Under the pieces are notes generated by a model that worked only from the letters and a program-made list of their open reading frames with translations, was not told the origin of the DNA and searched no databases. The translations under genes and the position numbers were made by a program. A DNA stretch of 39,119 nt, taken from positions 1-39,119 of the forward strand of contig SXKQ01000084.1 in NCBI GenBank assembly GCA_005778045.1, in the 5' to 3' direction. Every line of letters begins with the position of its first letter. The stretch's first letter is position 1. This document shows positions 8,056-16,305 of this stretch, one piece after another. This DNA is from Planctomycetia bacterium. GTDB lineage: Bacteria; Planctomycetota; UBA1135; GCA-002686595.

Positions 8056-8570
8056 CGCAAGCCGCGCCTGCCGCTGCTCGTCGCGTCCGTGCGCGTCGCC
8101 GTAGAGCGAGCGCGACTTCCAATCCGTCGAGTCGCAGCTCGCGCGCTTGAGCGTGTGCTTCGCGGGCGAGCACGGCTTCTCGGCGGAGTTCGGCCTCTCG
8201 AACAGCGCGATCTCGGCCATCGCTGGAAACCACCAGAGCGCGCTCTTCCTGCTGGAGACGGAACATCCGCCCCCGGCGATCGGACATGAGCTCGCGCTGC
8301 AGCGGCGCCTGCCGCTCCAAGTCAGCGACGAGGCGCGCGTGCTCGCGGCTTGCGAGCAAGTCAACCGCAGGGACCGCGAGACGATCGAGCTCCCGCCGCA
8401 CTTTGGCGCCTGGTGCCCGAGCCGGTACGAAAGCCGCGTCGCGTACCACGCGTTCCTGCCGCCCGAGCTGCACCGCACGGCGTCCAACATCGCCGTCAAC
8501 GTCTCGTTCTGGTCCCCGCTGCGCGCGCTGGGCGAGCGACGAGCTCGACGAGCTGGCGGATACGCCGTAG
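8048..8570 (+). pseudogene. Frame-broken hypothetical gene upstream of rnpA
   Basis: Coding-like sequence moves between frames. From about 8065 the frame of the upstream gene reads PRLPLLVASVRVAVE; from about 8105 a second frame reads ERDFQSVESQLARLSVCFAG and continues through GNHQSALFLLETEHPPPAIG, IELPPHFGAWCPSRYESRV and TASNIAVNVSFWSPLRAL; from about 8535 a third frame gives a natural-looking end SDELDELADTP and TAG at 8568-8570. At least two single-base shifts are needed, so it is either a decaying gene or a poorly resolved assembly. The family is unknown to me. A possible start is the ATG at 8048. It ends 37 bp before the rnpA start. Confidence 0.5.
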
Positions 8571-8594
8571 TGGCGCGAGCCGCGCCTTGCGGCG

Positions 8595-8602
8595 TACGCT
8601 CT
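8595..8602 (+). promoter_or_regulatory. TANSCTCT box (TACGCTCT) before rnpA
   Basis: TACGCTCT lies 5 nt before the GTG at 8608 and no Shine-Dalgarno sequence is present. It supports the GTG as the rnpA start and a leaderless transcript. The element matches those before 2960, 9316, 12333 and, on the minus strand, 19064. Confidence 0.4.
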
Positions 8603-8607
8603 TGAGC

Positions 8608-9021
8608 GTGACAAGCGACGATGGGGCGAGCGGTGCGCGGAGGCTGTGCTTCACGCGCGCGCATCGGGTGGTCCGCAAGGGCGACTTCGAGCGCGCATAC
8701 AAGCAGGGCTCGCGCGCGCGCGGAGACCTGCTCGTCGTGGTGGCCTGCCCCAACGGATTGACGCACCCGCGCCTCGGACTCTCGGTCGGCAAGGCCATCT
8801 GGAAGGGAGCGGTGCAGCGCAACCGCCTGCGACGCATGTTCCGCGAGGCGTTTCGCCTCGAGCAGCACGAGCTGCCGCAGGACTGCGACTTGGTCCTGAT
8901 TCCGGGGCAGCCCAAGCTCGAGCCCGACATGGGCGCCCTGCGCGCCGAGCTCCGCAAGCTCGCCCACAAGGCGTCCCTTCGCGCGCGCGAGCGCGGACCG
9001 CGGCCGGAGCGGACGAAGTGA
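8608..9021 (+). CDS. rnpA: Ribonuclease P protein component
   Basis: A 137-aa basic protein, the protein subunit of RNase P, which helps the catalytic RNA remove tRNA 5' leaders. Family features: [19 protein letters not shown] near the N-terminus, the central [17 protein letters not shown] and the RNR signature [16 protein letters not shown] that binds the catalytic RNA. Length is within the family range. The start is GTG at 8608, preceded by TACGCTCT; a TTG at 8602 is also in frame. The TGA overlaps the GTG of yidD (GTGA). rpmH, the usual neighbour upstream, is not found here. Confidence 0.88.
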   Translation: MTSDDGASGARRLCFTRAHRVVRKGDFERAYKQGSRARGDLLVVVACPNGLTHPRLGLSVGKAIWKGAVQRNRLRRMFREAFRLEQHELPQDCDLVLIPGQPKLEPDMGALRAELRKLAHKASLRARERGPRPERTK

Positions 9022-9251
9022 GCCTGCTCGGACGGCTGCTCGCGCTCCCGGTGCGCTTTTACAGGCGCTTCCTCTCGCCGCTGAAGCCGCCAATGTGTCG
9101 CTTCAGCCCAACTTGTAGCCAGTACGCGATCGAGGCCTTCGAACTCCACGGGCCGCTGCGCGGGCCTTGGCTCGCGATCCGGCGCGTCGCGCGCTGCCAT
9201 CCGTTCTGCGAAGGCGGGCACGATCCCGTGCCGCCGCGGCGCTCGCACTAG
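9018..9251 (+). CDS. yidD: Membrane protein insertion efficiency factor YidD
   Basis: A 77-aa protein of the YidD family, a small peripheral inner-membrane protein that assists YidC/Sec-dependent insertion. The diagnostic pattern is complete: [32 protein letters not shown], the glycine-containing amphipathic segment, then [14 protein letters not shown]. The conserved cysteines C27, C33 and C60 are present. Start is GTG at 9018, overlapping the rnpA stop by 4 nt, so the two are translationally coupled as in many bacteria. yidC does not follow; the next gene is an unrelated lipoprotein with its own start signal. Confidence 0.88.
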   Translation: MSLLGRLLALPVRFYRRFLSPLKPPMCRFSPTCSQYAIEAFELHGPLRGPWLAIRRVARCHPFCEGGHDPVPPRRSH

Positions 9252-9263
9252 CCGAGCGCGCAG

Positions 9264-9287
9264 CCGGGCTCGAACTGGACGAGCCGG
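9264..9287 (+). terminator. Candidate hairpin after yidD
   Basis: GGCTCG (67-72 of the 9200s) pairs with CGAGCC (80-85) around a 7-nt loop, extended by CC/GG across a one-base bulge. It lies 12 nt after the yidD stop and before the box that precedes the next gene. There is no U tract, so it is a weak terminator call. Confidence 0.3.
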
Positions 9288-9300
9288 GGGCCCCGTCCCC

Positions 9301-9308
9301 TATGCTCT
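9301..9308 (+). promoter_or_regulatory. TANSCTCT box (TATGCTCT) before the PD40 lipoprotein gene
   Basis: TATGCTCT lies 7 nt before the ATG at 9316, with no Shine-Dalgarno sequence. It is identical to the octamer before the gene at 12333. Confidence 0.45.
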
Positions 9309-9315
9309 CGGCTCC

Positions 9316-10401
9316 ATGAAGAGTTCCTACATCGCGCTGTACGGCTCCCTCGTCGCACTCGCATCCTGCTCCACGACTCCCGCTGCCGCGCCGACGCCGC
9401 TGCCGACCCTTGCGCAGCGCGACGACCTGATCCAGCCCACCGAGAAGCACTTCGCGCACCTCTGGCAGCTCACGCGCCGCGGCAACAACGCCGAAGGCTA
9501 CTGGAGCTTCGACGGCTCGAAGCTCGTGCTGCAGCGCGAGGTTGACGGACTCTGCGACCGCATCTTCGTGCTCGGCGAGATTGGGCCGGAGCTGCGCCAG
9601 ATCTCGAGCGGCCGGGGCGTCACCACCTGCTCGTACTTCATGCCGGGCAACAAGGAAGTCATCTACGCCTCGACGCAGTCGGGCCAGTCGAGCTGCCCCG
9701 GACGCCCCGACATGAGCGAAGGCTACGTGTGGGCCATCCACCCCGAATACGAGCTCTACGTGCAGGACCTCGCGAGCGGCGCCGAGCGCCAGCTCACCAA
9801 CGTCCGGGGCTACGACGCCGAGGCCACGGTCTCTCCCGCCGGTGATCGCATCGTGTTCACCAGCACGCGCTCGGGCGATCTCGAGCTGTGGACCTGCGCG
9901 CTCGACGGCAGCGACGTGAAGCAGGTCACGAACGAGCTCGGCTACGATGGTGGCGCGTTCTTCAGCCACGACGGCAAGCGTCTCGTCTTCCGCGCCACCA
10001 AGTTCACCGAGAACGGCATGGGCACGCGCGAGCGCTACAAGGACCTGCTCTCGAAGAACAAGATCCGCCCGCAGCTGCTCGACATCTACACCTGCGACGT
10101 CGACGGCTCCAACCGCCGCAAGGTCACCGACCTCGGCGGCGCCAGCTGGGCGCCGTACTTCTTCCCGGGCGACAGCCGGATCATCTTCTCGACGAATCAC
10201 CACGACAAGCGCGAGAGGCAGGTCGAGTTCGACCTGTTCGCCATCGACGACGATGGCACGGATCTGGAGCAGGTCACGACCTACGTCGGCTTCGACAGCT
10301 TCGCGATGTTCTCGCCCTGCGGCAAGTGGCTCGTCTTCGCTTCGAACCGCGGCGGCACCGAGGCCGGCGAGACGAACCTGTTCCTCGCACAGTGGCGGTG
10401 A
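9316..10401 (+). CDS. TolB-like PD40 beta-propeller lipoprotein
   Basis: A 361-aa secreted protein. The N-terminus MKSSYIALYGSLVALASC is a lipoprotein signal peptide with the lipobox ending at C18, followed by a Pro/Ala-rich linker. The rest carries several PD40/WD40-like blades recognisable by pairs such as ATVSPAGDRIVFTSTRSGDLELW, GAFFSHDGKRLVFRAT, APYFFPGDSRIIFST and AMFSPCGKWLVFASN, each followed by DGS/DDG turns. Such propellers usually bind peptides or act as scaffolds in the periplasm or on the outer membrane; no enzyme domain is visible. It stands alone, 6 nt from the convergent M28 peptidase gene. Confidence 0.8.
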   Translation: MKSSYIALYGSLVALASCSTTPAAAPTPLPTLAQRDDLIQPTEKHFAHLWQLTRRGNNAEGYWSFDGSKLVLQREVDGLCDRIFVLGEIGPELRQISSGRGVTTCSYFMPGNKEVIYASTQSGQSSCPGRPDMSEGYVWAIHPEYELYVQDLASGAERQLTNVRGYDAEATVSPAGDRIVFTSTRSGDLELWTCALDGSDVKQVTNELGYDGGAFFSHDGKRLVFRATKFTENGMGTRERYKDLLSKNKIRPQLLDIYTCDVDGSNRRKVTDLGGASWAPYFFPGDSRIIFSTNHHDKRERQVEFDLFAIDDDGTDLEQVTTYVGFDSFAMFSPCGKWLVFASNRGGTEAGETNLFLAQWR

Positions 10402-10407
10402 GTGCCG

Positions 10408-12240
10408 CTACTGCGCCTCGCGCGTCGCGAGCGTGACGCGCACTTCCTCGCTCTTGCCATCGCGCAGGAAGCGCGCGAGCACGACGTCGCCGGGCTTGTA
10501 GGTCTGCAGCGCGTAGACGAAGTCCTGAATCGTCTCGATCGGGATGTCCCCCACCTGCAAGAGCACGTCGCCCGCGAGCATGCCTGCCTTTTCCGCCGGA
10601 CTGCCCGGCGAGGTACCCGAGAGCAGCAGGCCCTTGCCGTCGTAGGCGTACTCTGGCACCGTCCCGAACCAGACGCGAAAGCCACCCGCGCGCGCCTGCC
10701 CCGGCTGCGTGCTCGTCGGCGCCGGCGGCTCGACCCACGCGAGCTCGCGCGTCGAGCCGATGCGCCGCGTCAGTTCGAGCGTGAGCTCCGCGACCTTCGC
10801 AGCACCGGCGGCCTCGAAGCGCTCGGCGTCGTCGCTCGGCTTGTGATAGTCGGTGTGCAGCCCGCTGAAGAGGTGCACGGCCGGCCGCTTGCGCTTGAGG
10901 AACGTCTGGTGGTCGCTGCCCCCGACACCCTGACCCGAGAGCGAGACGTCGAGGTCCAGTCCCACTTGGGGTCCGAGCTCCGCAAGCCACGCGGCGAAGG
11001 GCGCCGCGGAGCCCGCTCCGAGCACGGCGAGCTGTCCGTCGCCCGCGCGGCCCACCATGTCGAGATTCAGGTTCGCGACGACGCGGCCGAGGTCGTCCGT
11101 CGACGCGCGCGCCCAGTGCTCGCTGCCGAGCAGACCGAGCTCCTCGCCCGACCACAGCGCAACCAGCACGTCGCAGCCGGGCTTGGGGCCCGCGGCGAGC
11201 GAGCGCGCGACCTCGAGCACGACGGCCGTGCCGCTCGCGTTGTCATCGGCGCCGTTGTGAATCTGCGGGCCGACCTGCGGATCGAGCGATCCTTCGCCAC
11301 CGTAACCGAGGTGGTCGTAGTGCGCCCCTAAGACGACGCAGCGCGAGGAATCCTCGCCGCGCAGGAGACCGAGCACGTTCGTCGCGGGGCCGCGCTCGCG
11401 CACGACGTTGGCGACGACCTTCGCGCTCGCGGCAGGCTGCGGAGCCTGCGCCAGCGGCATGCCCGCGTCGAGCGCGGAGATCGCGTCGTCATAGCCCGGA
11501 ACGAGCGCGGCGGCGAGTTCGTGGGACACGTACAGAGCAGGCAGCACGCTCTGCGCGGCTCGGCCGAAGTCAAAGCCCGGCAACGGCTCGGCCTTCTGAC
11601 TCGGATGCGGCGCGACGAGCACGGCCACCGCCCCCTGACGCTTCGCCGTCATCACCTTGAGGAACAGTGAGCCAGAGTTGCCCCAGCCCGCGCTCTCGTG
11701 CACCGCAGCGCTCGCGTCGAGAGCGACCTCGGATTGCGTACCCACGGATTCCGGCGGCGTGCCACGCACGACAAGCGCAACCTTTCCGTCGAGGCGCGCA
11801 GGGAAGTCGTTCCAGCCCTTCGACGCGTTCACGATGCCGTAGCCGCACCACGCGAGCTCGCCCGAAACCTCACCGGCCGTCGCGCAGAACATCGCTGCGA
11901 CCTGCGCCGGATCCGTCACGCCGTTGACGCCGCTGCCCGGGAGGATCTCGACTGGCTTGGGCACGTCGAACGACTGCAGGAAACCCTGCGTGCCGCACGG
12001 CTCGAGCTCGAGTTCCGCCATGCGCTGCGCGATCCACTCGCCTGCGCGCAGGCCCGCTGGAGTGCCGGCACGGCGACCTTCCTGTTCGTCGGCAGCGAGC
12101 CACTGCACATCCGCCTCGAGGCGTCGGACCGCGAGCTCGGCCTCCATCGCGACGATGTCGGGATTGCGCGGGCTGGCACAGGCCGCGACGAGGACCAGAA
12201 AGGAGAACGGCACGAACTTCGGTTTGACCACAAAACGCAT
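10408..12240 (-). CDS. Secreted M28 aminopeptidase with PA insert and C-terminal PDZ domain
   Basis: A 610-aa lipoprotein (signal MRFVVKPKFVPFSFLVLVAAC, lipid on C21). A protease-associated (PA) domain occupies roughly 120-260. The M28 catalytic domain has all zinc ligands and the base: GAHYDH (H307), GADDNASG (D332), WSGEELGLLGS (E366/E367), NLNLDMVG (D394) and HTDYHKPSDD (H466). A PDZ domain spans about 515-605 (GLLLSGTSPGSPAEKAGMLAGDV...). It should be an active two-zinc aminopeptidase outside the cytoplasm, with the PDZ domain giving peptide or partner binding. The ATG at 12240 has a -10-like TAGATT 6 nt upstream (12247-12252), consistent with a leaderless message; it is divergent from the YycJ-like gene. 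Confidence 0.87.
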   Translation of the reverse strand: MRFVVKPKFVPFSFLVLVAACASPRNPDIVAMEAELAVRRLEADVQWLAADEQEGRRAGTPAGLRAGEWIAQRMAELELEPCGTQGFLQSFDVPKPVEILPGSGVNGVTDPAQVAAMFCATAGEVSGELAWCGYGIVNASKGWNDFPARLDGKVALVVRGTPPESVGTQSEVALDASAAVHESAGWGNSGSLFLKVMTAKRQGAVAVLVAPHPSQKAEPLPGFDFGRAAQSVLPALYVSHELAAALVPGYDDAISALDAGMPLAQAPQPAASAKVVANVVRERGPATNVLGLLRGEDSSRCVVLGAHYDHLGYGGEGSLDPQVGPQIHNGADDNASGTAVVLEVARSLAAGPKPGCDVLVALWSGEELGLLGSEHWARASTDDLGRVVANLNLDMVGRAGDGQLAVLGAGSAAPFAAWLAELGPQVGLDLDVSLSGQGVGGSDHQTFLKRKRPAVHLFSGLHTDYHKPSDDAERFEAAGAAKVAELTLELTRRIGSTRELAWVEPPAPTSTQPGQARAGGFRVWFGTVPEYAYDGKGLLLSGTSPGSPAEKAGMLAGDVLLQVGDIPIETIQDFVYALQTYKPGDVVLARFLRDGKSEEVRVTLATREAQ

Positions 12241-12246
12241 GGCCGC

Positions 12247-12252
12247 AATCTA
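12247..12252 (-). promoter_or_regulatory. -10-like TAGATT before the M28 peptidase gene
   Basis: On the minus strand TAGATT ends 6 nt before the ATG at 12240. It fits the TANNNT form but not the CTCT extension seen elsewhere. The 92-bp divergent spacer also holds the plus-strand box at 12317. Confidence 0.3.
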
Positions 12253-12316
12253 CGCCCGAAAGCCGCTGTTTCCAGCGTTCGAGTCTGGGCGACGATTCGG
12301 CCGGAGTGCGCGAGGC

Positions 12317-12324
12317 TATGCTCT
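12317..12324 (+). promoter_or_regulatory. TANSCTCT box (TATGCTCT) before the YycJ-like gene
   Basis: TATGCTCT lies 8 nt before the ATG at 12333. An ATG at 12318 falls inside the box, which argues against that codon being the start. Confidence 0.45.
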
Positions 12325-12332
12325 CCGCCGCC

Positions 12333-13118
12333 ATGCACTTGCAGGTGATCTCGTCGGGCAGCAAGGGCAACTGCGCGCTGGTGCGGGCGGGCGAGGTGCG
12401 CGCGCTCATCGACGCGGGGCTGCCGGGACCGGAGCTAGAGGAGCGGCTAGCGCAGGCGGGGCTGCCTCCGCCGAGCACGGATCGCAAGACGCTCCACCAC
12501 GTGTGGGTCACGCATGGGCACCTCGACCACGCACGCTCGGCGGGCAAGGTGGCGCGCTCGCATCGAGCGCTCTTGCACTGTGCTCAGAGCCTGATGGGAA
12601 ATGCCGCGATCCGGCGCTGCCGCAATCTGTCGACGCTGAATGTCGGAGGCACGCAGGAACTCGACGGCCTCGTCGTGCGCAACGTCGCGATCCCCCACGA
12701 TGCTCACCCGACCGTGGCTTACCGCATCGAGCACGCGGGGCGCGTCGCCGCAATCCTGACCGACATGGGGCGCCCCGACGACGGTGTCGCGCGCGCTCTC
12801 GCCGGCGCTCACGTACTCGTGCTCGAGTTCAACCACGACCTCGGCATGCTCGAGTGCGGTCCCTACCCGCCAGCGCTGAAGAAGCGCGTGTCCGGGGACT
12901 CGGGTCACCTCTCGAACGAGCAGTCGGCGCAGATGCTGCGCAAGCTCGCGAGCGCGAACCTGCACACGCTGGTGCTCGCGCACCTCTCCGAGAAAAACAA
13001 CCGACCCGAGCTCGCGCGCGAAGTCGCCGAACGCACGCTGCACGAACTGGGGCTTGCATCCCGCGTGCGCGTGCTCGTCGCGAGCCAAGACACGCTCGGC
13101 GAGAACCTCGCGGTTTGA
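12333..13118 (+). CDS. YycJ/WalJ-like metallo-beta-lactamase-fold hydrolase
   Basis: A 261-aa MBL-fold protein. The start MHLQVISSGSKGNC is typical of the YycJ/WalJ group, reported as a 5'-3' DNA exonuclease. The metal motif HxHxDH is present as THGHLDH (H61, H63, D65, H66), and further ligand regions are seen as IPHDAHP, LTDMG, LEFNHD, and near the end SGHLSN and LAHLSEKNN. The frame is open to 12306, but conservation begins at the ATG at 12333, 8 nt after a TATGCTCT box. It stands alone and converges on addA with a 13-nt gap. It might share a DNA-repair theme with addAB, but nothing in the sequence proves it. Confidence 0.82.
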   Translation: MHLQVISSGSKGNCALVRAGEVRALIDAGLPGPELEERLAQAGLPPPSTDRKTLHHVWVTHGHLDHARSAGKVARSHRALLHCAQSLMGNAAIRRCRNLSTLNVGGTQELDGLVVRNVAIPHDAHPTVAYRIEHAGRVAAILTDMGRPDDGVARALAGAHVLVLEFNHDLGMLECGPYPPALKKRVSGDSGHLSNEQSAQMLRKLASANLHTLVLAHLSEKNNRPELAREVAERTLHELGLASRVRVLVASQDTLGENLAV

Positions 13119-13131
13119 GCCGCGAGCGCCC

Positions 13132-16100
13132 TCACTCGATCGGCATGTACTCGTCGGCCTCGATGAAGAACAGGCTGGCGGTCACCAGCGCCGGAGGCAA
13201 CTTGGTGATCGCGACCATTGCCTCGCGGTAGGCCTCCAACTGCGGGCGGTAGTGTTCGCGCCGCTGCTCGAGGTCGGCGTCGGGCTTGCTCGTCTTGAAG
13301 TCGAGCACTTCCGCGCGCACGACCGTCTCGCCATCGAGCCAGAGCACGACACGGTCGAAGCTGCCGCTCTGCAGCGCATCGCCCACGGGCCGCCGGAAGC
13401 GACGCTCTCGCCAAACCTCGACCTTCTCCGTTGGCCTAGAGAAGCGCTTGCGGAAGTTGGGCTTGCACAAAGTCGCTCGGAAATCGGCGATGTCCTTCTC
13501 GAGTCCCTCGGTGTCGCGGTCGACCGCGAGAGCGAGCGCGCGCAGCTCTTCATCCGTGCGCGCGAAATCGTCGAGCCACTCGAGCTCCTCGAACCAGCGA
13601 TGGAAGCGACTGCCGCGTCGCTGGCTGGGGGTATTTCCGACGCTCTCGAACAGCTTCTCGGTCTTGACAGTCTCGTCGTGACCGAGCTCCGACGGGCTGC
13701 GCCGCTCCAGCTCGCGCCTGCGCACGCTGGGCGCGAACGCGAGCGTCGTGAGTTTGGGCAGAGCAGGCGCAGGGATCGTCGAGCGACCCTTCAACTTGCG
13801 CACCCACCCATCCTCCGTGTCCCCTGCCTCGAAGACCGTGGACGAAGCGTCGAGCACGCCATGCCCGAGCTCGAATCGCTCTCGCACAAGGGCTGCCGCC
13901 GAGCAGCGCGGATCGCCGTCCTTGTTGCCGACGGGCGGGACCACGATGTCGAGCCGGAAGCGCGCGCGCGTCAGCGCCACGTACAGCACCGAGAGCTGGT
14001 CGCGCATGTCGCGCTCCTCGGCGAGCGCATTCAACTCGACGATCTCGCTCTGTCCCGCGAACGCGAGAGCCCTGCGGGTCGGATCCGAGACATGGCGAGA
14101 CACAAAGTCGATGCGGGCCTCGGGATCGTCGCCCTCACGGCGCCAGTAGAAAGCGTTCGCATCCTGCTTCCACGGCAGGTCGAGCTCGGGCAGGACGACG
14201 GCGTCGAACTCGAGGCCCTTGGACGCGTGCACGGTCATGACCTTCACGGTCGCCGAGCTGGAATCCTCGACGCGAACGCTGCGCACGCGCTCCAGAAACT
14301 CGTCGACGCCGATCGCGGGCTCCTGCGACAGGGCGAGCTCCACGAGCATGCCGAAGCGGCGCTGCTCCCACGTGCCAAGGGAGCCGGAGACGGCGCCGCG
14401 CAGGTTCGCCAGCCAGCTGGCGAGGCCTTCGCGAGCGAGTGAGTGACGCAGCTCGCGGTGCACCGACTCGCAAGCCGACGGGCCGAGCTTCGGAGCGAGC
14501 CCCAGCGCCGGCCCGAGCGCGCTCGTCGCCGCGTGGTAGTGCGCCACGGCGTCGGCGGGGTGCTCGAGCCAGTGCAGCGCCGCGCACGCAGCTTGGACGG
14601 AGATCGCGTCGACCAGCGGGTTTCCACCCTCGCCACTGGCAGGGATGTCGAGCTCGCGCAGCTTTGAGAGCAGCAGTGCGGCGAACTTGTTGCGCCGCAG
14701 CAGCACGGCGATCGTCGCCTGCGGCGCGAGGGCGCGGACCTGCGCCACGATCTCGACCGCGCGCAGCATGCAATGCAGCGGACGGTCCGTGTGCTTCTCC
14801 GGACTCGTCGCCGTATGCACGCGGAAGACTCCCGGTAGGGCCTGCTTTGCCTCGTGCCGGACATAGCCCGACTGGAACGTGCGCAGTGCCCGTGCATAGC
14901 CCTCGTGCCTTGCGAATCCGGCAAAAGGAACGGCCGGGAGGAAGATGCCGTTCGCCGCGTCGAGAATGACCTGCGAAGAGCGATAGCTGACGTTGAGCTG
15001 CTCGACATCGAGCGGCTGCAGCCTCTCGTGCATGCACTCGAGCAGCCGCGGCTCGCCGGCACGCCAGCCATAGATGGACTGCTTCGTGTCCCCCACGCAG
15101 AAGAACGTGCGCGAGCCATCCGGCTCCTGAACGAGTTCCTCGGACACGCGGCGCAGCACGCGCCACTGCGAAGGCGCCGTATCCTGGAACTCGTCGAGCA
15201 ACAGATGGTCGATGCGCGCATCGAGCCGCTCGTCGAGCGCGACCGACAAGGAGTCCTGCGCGCCCGATGCGTGCTCGGCGAGTGCACGCGCGATCTCGTC
15301 GAAACCGAGCCGCCCCGTGCGTTCCCGCCGCTCGCTATGACTGCGCGCGTAGATCTCGAGCAGGCGCCGCGCGGAGCGATTGTGAGCCACAATCGTCTCG
15401 AGCTCCTCCGCCGCGAGCAGCCGCAGCAGCACTGCATGGAAGTCGAACCACTCCCGCGGAATCTCGTAGGAGAGGAACTTGACCTCGCCGTCGCGGATCT
15501 TGGACCCCACTCCCACGCGGAAGTACTCGCGAATCGCCGCCAGTCCCTCTTGGGAGCGGCTCCACGTGTGGAACTCCGGCCGGCCCACGAGCTCGCGCAG
15601 GGACGCGACGGCGTCGGCGTACTTGGGGACGACCTTGTCCTTGCTGGTCCGGGGAATCGGAAGCTGTTCGAGGCCAGCAACGAGTCCCTTGAGCTCGTGT
15701 TCCGAGACTCCGGCCGAGGTTGAGAGACGATCCCACGCCCTCGCATCGCTCTCTGCGAAGAGCGAGCTTGCAAGTTCGATGGTGCCGACGAGCGTCGAGT
15801 GAACGCCGCGACTCGCGCTCCCGCGCTCGAGCTCCCGCAACAGCACCCCCCACTGGTCGCGGTCGAGTGAGGCTAGCGCGTCGGCCACCGCACCATCGCG
15901 CGCACGTCGAAGATCGACCTCGTCCGCGATGCTCCAATCCGGCGGCAGTCCCAGCTCGCCCGCCAGCGCTTGCGCCACCAGCACGAAAAACGCGTCGAGC
16001 GTGCTGATGCGGAAGCCATCGATGCGGCGCGCCAGTTCCTCGAGGCGCGCGAGGTAGCCCGCTCGCCCGAGCTGCAGACCGAGCTGCCCGTCGAGATCCT

Positions 16101-16305
16101 GCGCATGCTCGTCGCTCGTCGCCGCTCGCGCGAGACGCGCGAGGACGCGCGCCAAAATCTCGCCGGCAGCCTTGCGCGTGAACGTGGAGGCCACGATGCG
16201 ATCGTGACGCGCACCGCCGCAGACGAGCCGCAGGTAGTGGTTGGTGAGCTGGTGTGTCTTGCCGGTGCCAGCCGACGCGCGGTAGAGCTTCGAGCGTACC
16301 TTCAT
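13132..16305 (-). CDS. addA: AddA-type UvrD helicase-nuclease
   Basis: A 1057-aa superfamily 1A helicase with a C-terminal PD-(D/E)XK nuclease, the AddA/RexA subunit that processes double-strand breaks before RecA loading. Helicase motifs: Walker A RASAGTGKT (K16), motif Ia TFTRKAAGEI, motif II LLLDEFQDT (371-376), motif III GDTKQSIYGWR (405-415), motif IV QLNVSYRSS, motif V MTVHASKGLEFD (691-701) and motif VI LYVALTRAR. Nuclease residues: H902 in RGSRFHRWF, D984 in SFDRVV, D1002 and K1004 in VLDFKTSKP, and QLEAY. Everything needed looks intact. The ATG at 16305 overlaps the addB stop (ATGA), so the two subunits are coupled. Confidence 0.88.
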   Translation of the reverse strand: MKVRSKLYRASAGTGKTHQLTNHYLRLVCGGARHDRIVASTFTRKAAGEILARVLARLARAATSDEHAQDLDGQLGLQLGRAGYLARLEELARRIDGFRISTLDAFFVLVAQALAGELGLPPDWSIADEVDLRRARDGAVADALASLDRDQWGVLLRELERGSASRGVHSTLVGTIELASSLFAESDARAWDRLSTSAGVSEHELKGLVAGLEQLPIPRTSKDKVVPKYADAVASLRELVGRPEFHTWSRSQEGLAAIREYFRVGVGSKIRDGEVKFLSYEIPREWFDFHAVLLRLLAAEELETIVAHNRSARRLLEIYARSHSERRERTGRLGFDEIARALAEHASGAQDSLSVALDERLDARIDHLLLDEFQDTAPSQWRVLRRVSEELVQEPDGSRTFFCVGDTKQSIYGWRAGEPRLLECMHERLQPLDVEQLNVSYRSSQVILDAANGIFLPAVPFAGFARHEGYARALRTFQSGYVRHEAKQALPGVFRVHTATSPEKHTDRPLHCMLRAVEIVAQVRALAPQATIAVLLRRNKFAALLLSKLRELDIPASGEGGNPLVDAISVQAACAALHWLEHPADAVAHYHAATSALGPALGLAPKLGPSACESVHRELRHSLAREGLASWLANLRGAVSGSLGTWEQRRFGMLVELALSQEPAIGVDEFLERVRSVRVEDSSSATVKVMTVHASKGLEFDAVVLPELDLPWKQDANAFYWRREGDDPEARIDFVSRHVSDPTRRALAFAGQSEIVELNALAEERDMRDQLSVLYVALTRARFRLDIVVPPVGNKDGDPRCSAAALVRERFELGHGVLDASSTVFEAGDTEDGWVRKLKGRSTIPAPALPKLTTLAFAPSVRRRELERRSPSELGHDETVKTEKLFESVGNTPSQRRGSRFHRWFEELEWLDDFARTDEELRALALAVDRDTEGLEKDIADFRATLCKPNFRKRFSRPTEKVEVWRERRFRRPVGDALQSGSFDRVVLWLDGETVVRAEVLDFKTSKPDADLEQRREHYRPQLEAYREAMVAITKLPPALVTASLFFIEADEYMPIE

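Noticed and set aside
7570..9093. 507-codon open frame on the minus strand
   Set aside because: It lies antisense to rnpA and the preceding genes; composition is Arg/Ala/Ser-rich without any motif, the normal behaviour of a shadow frame in high-GC DNA.
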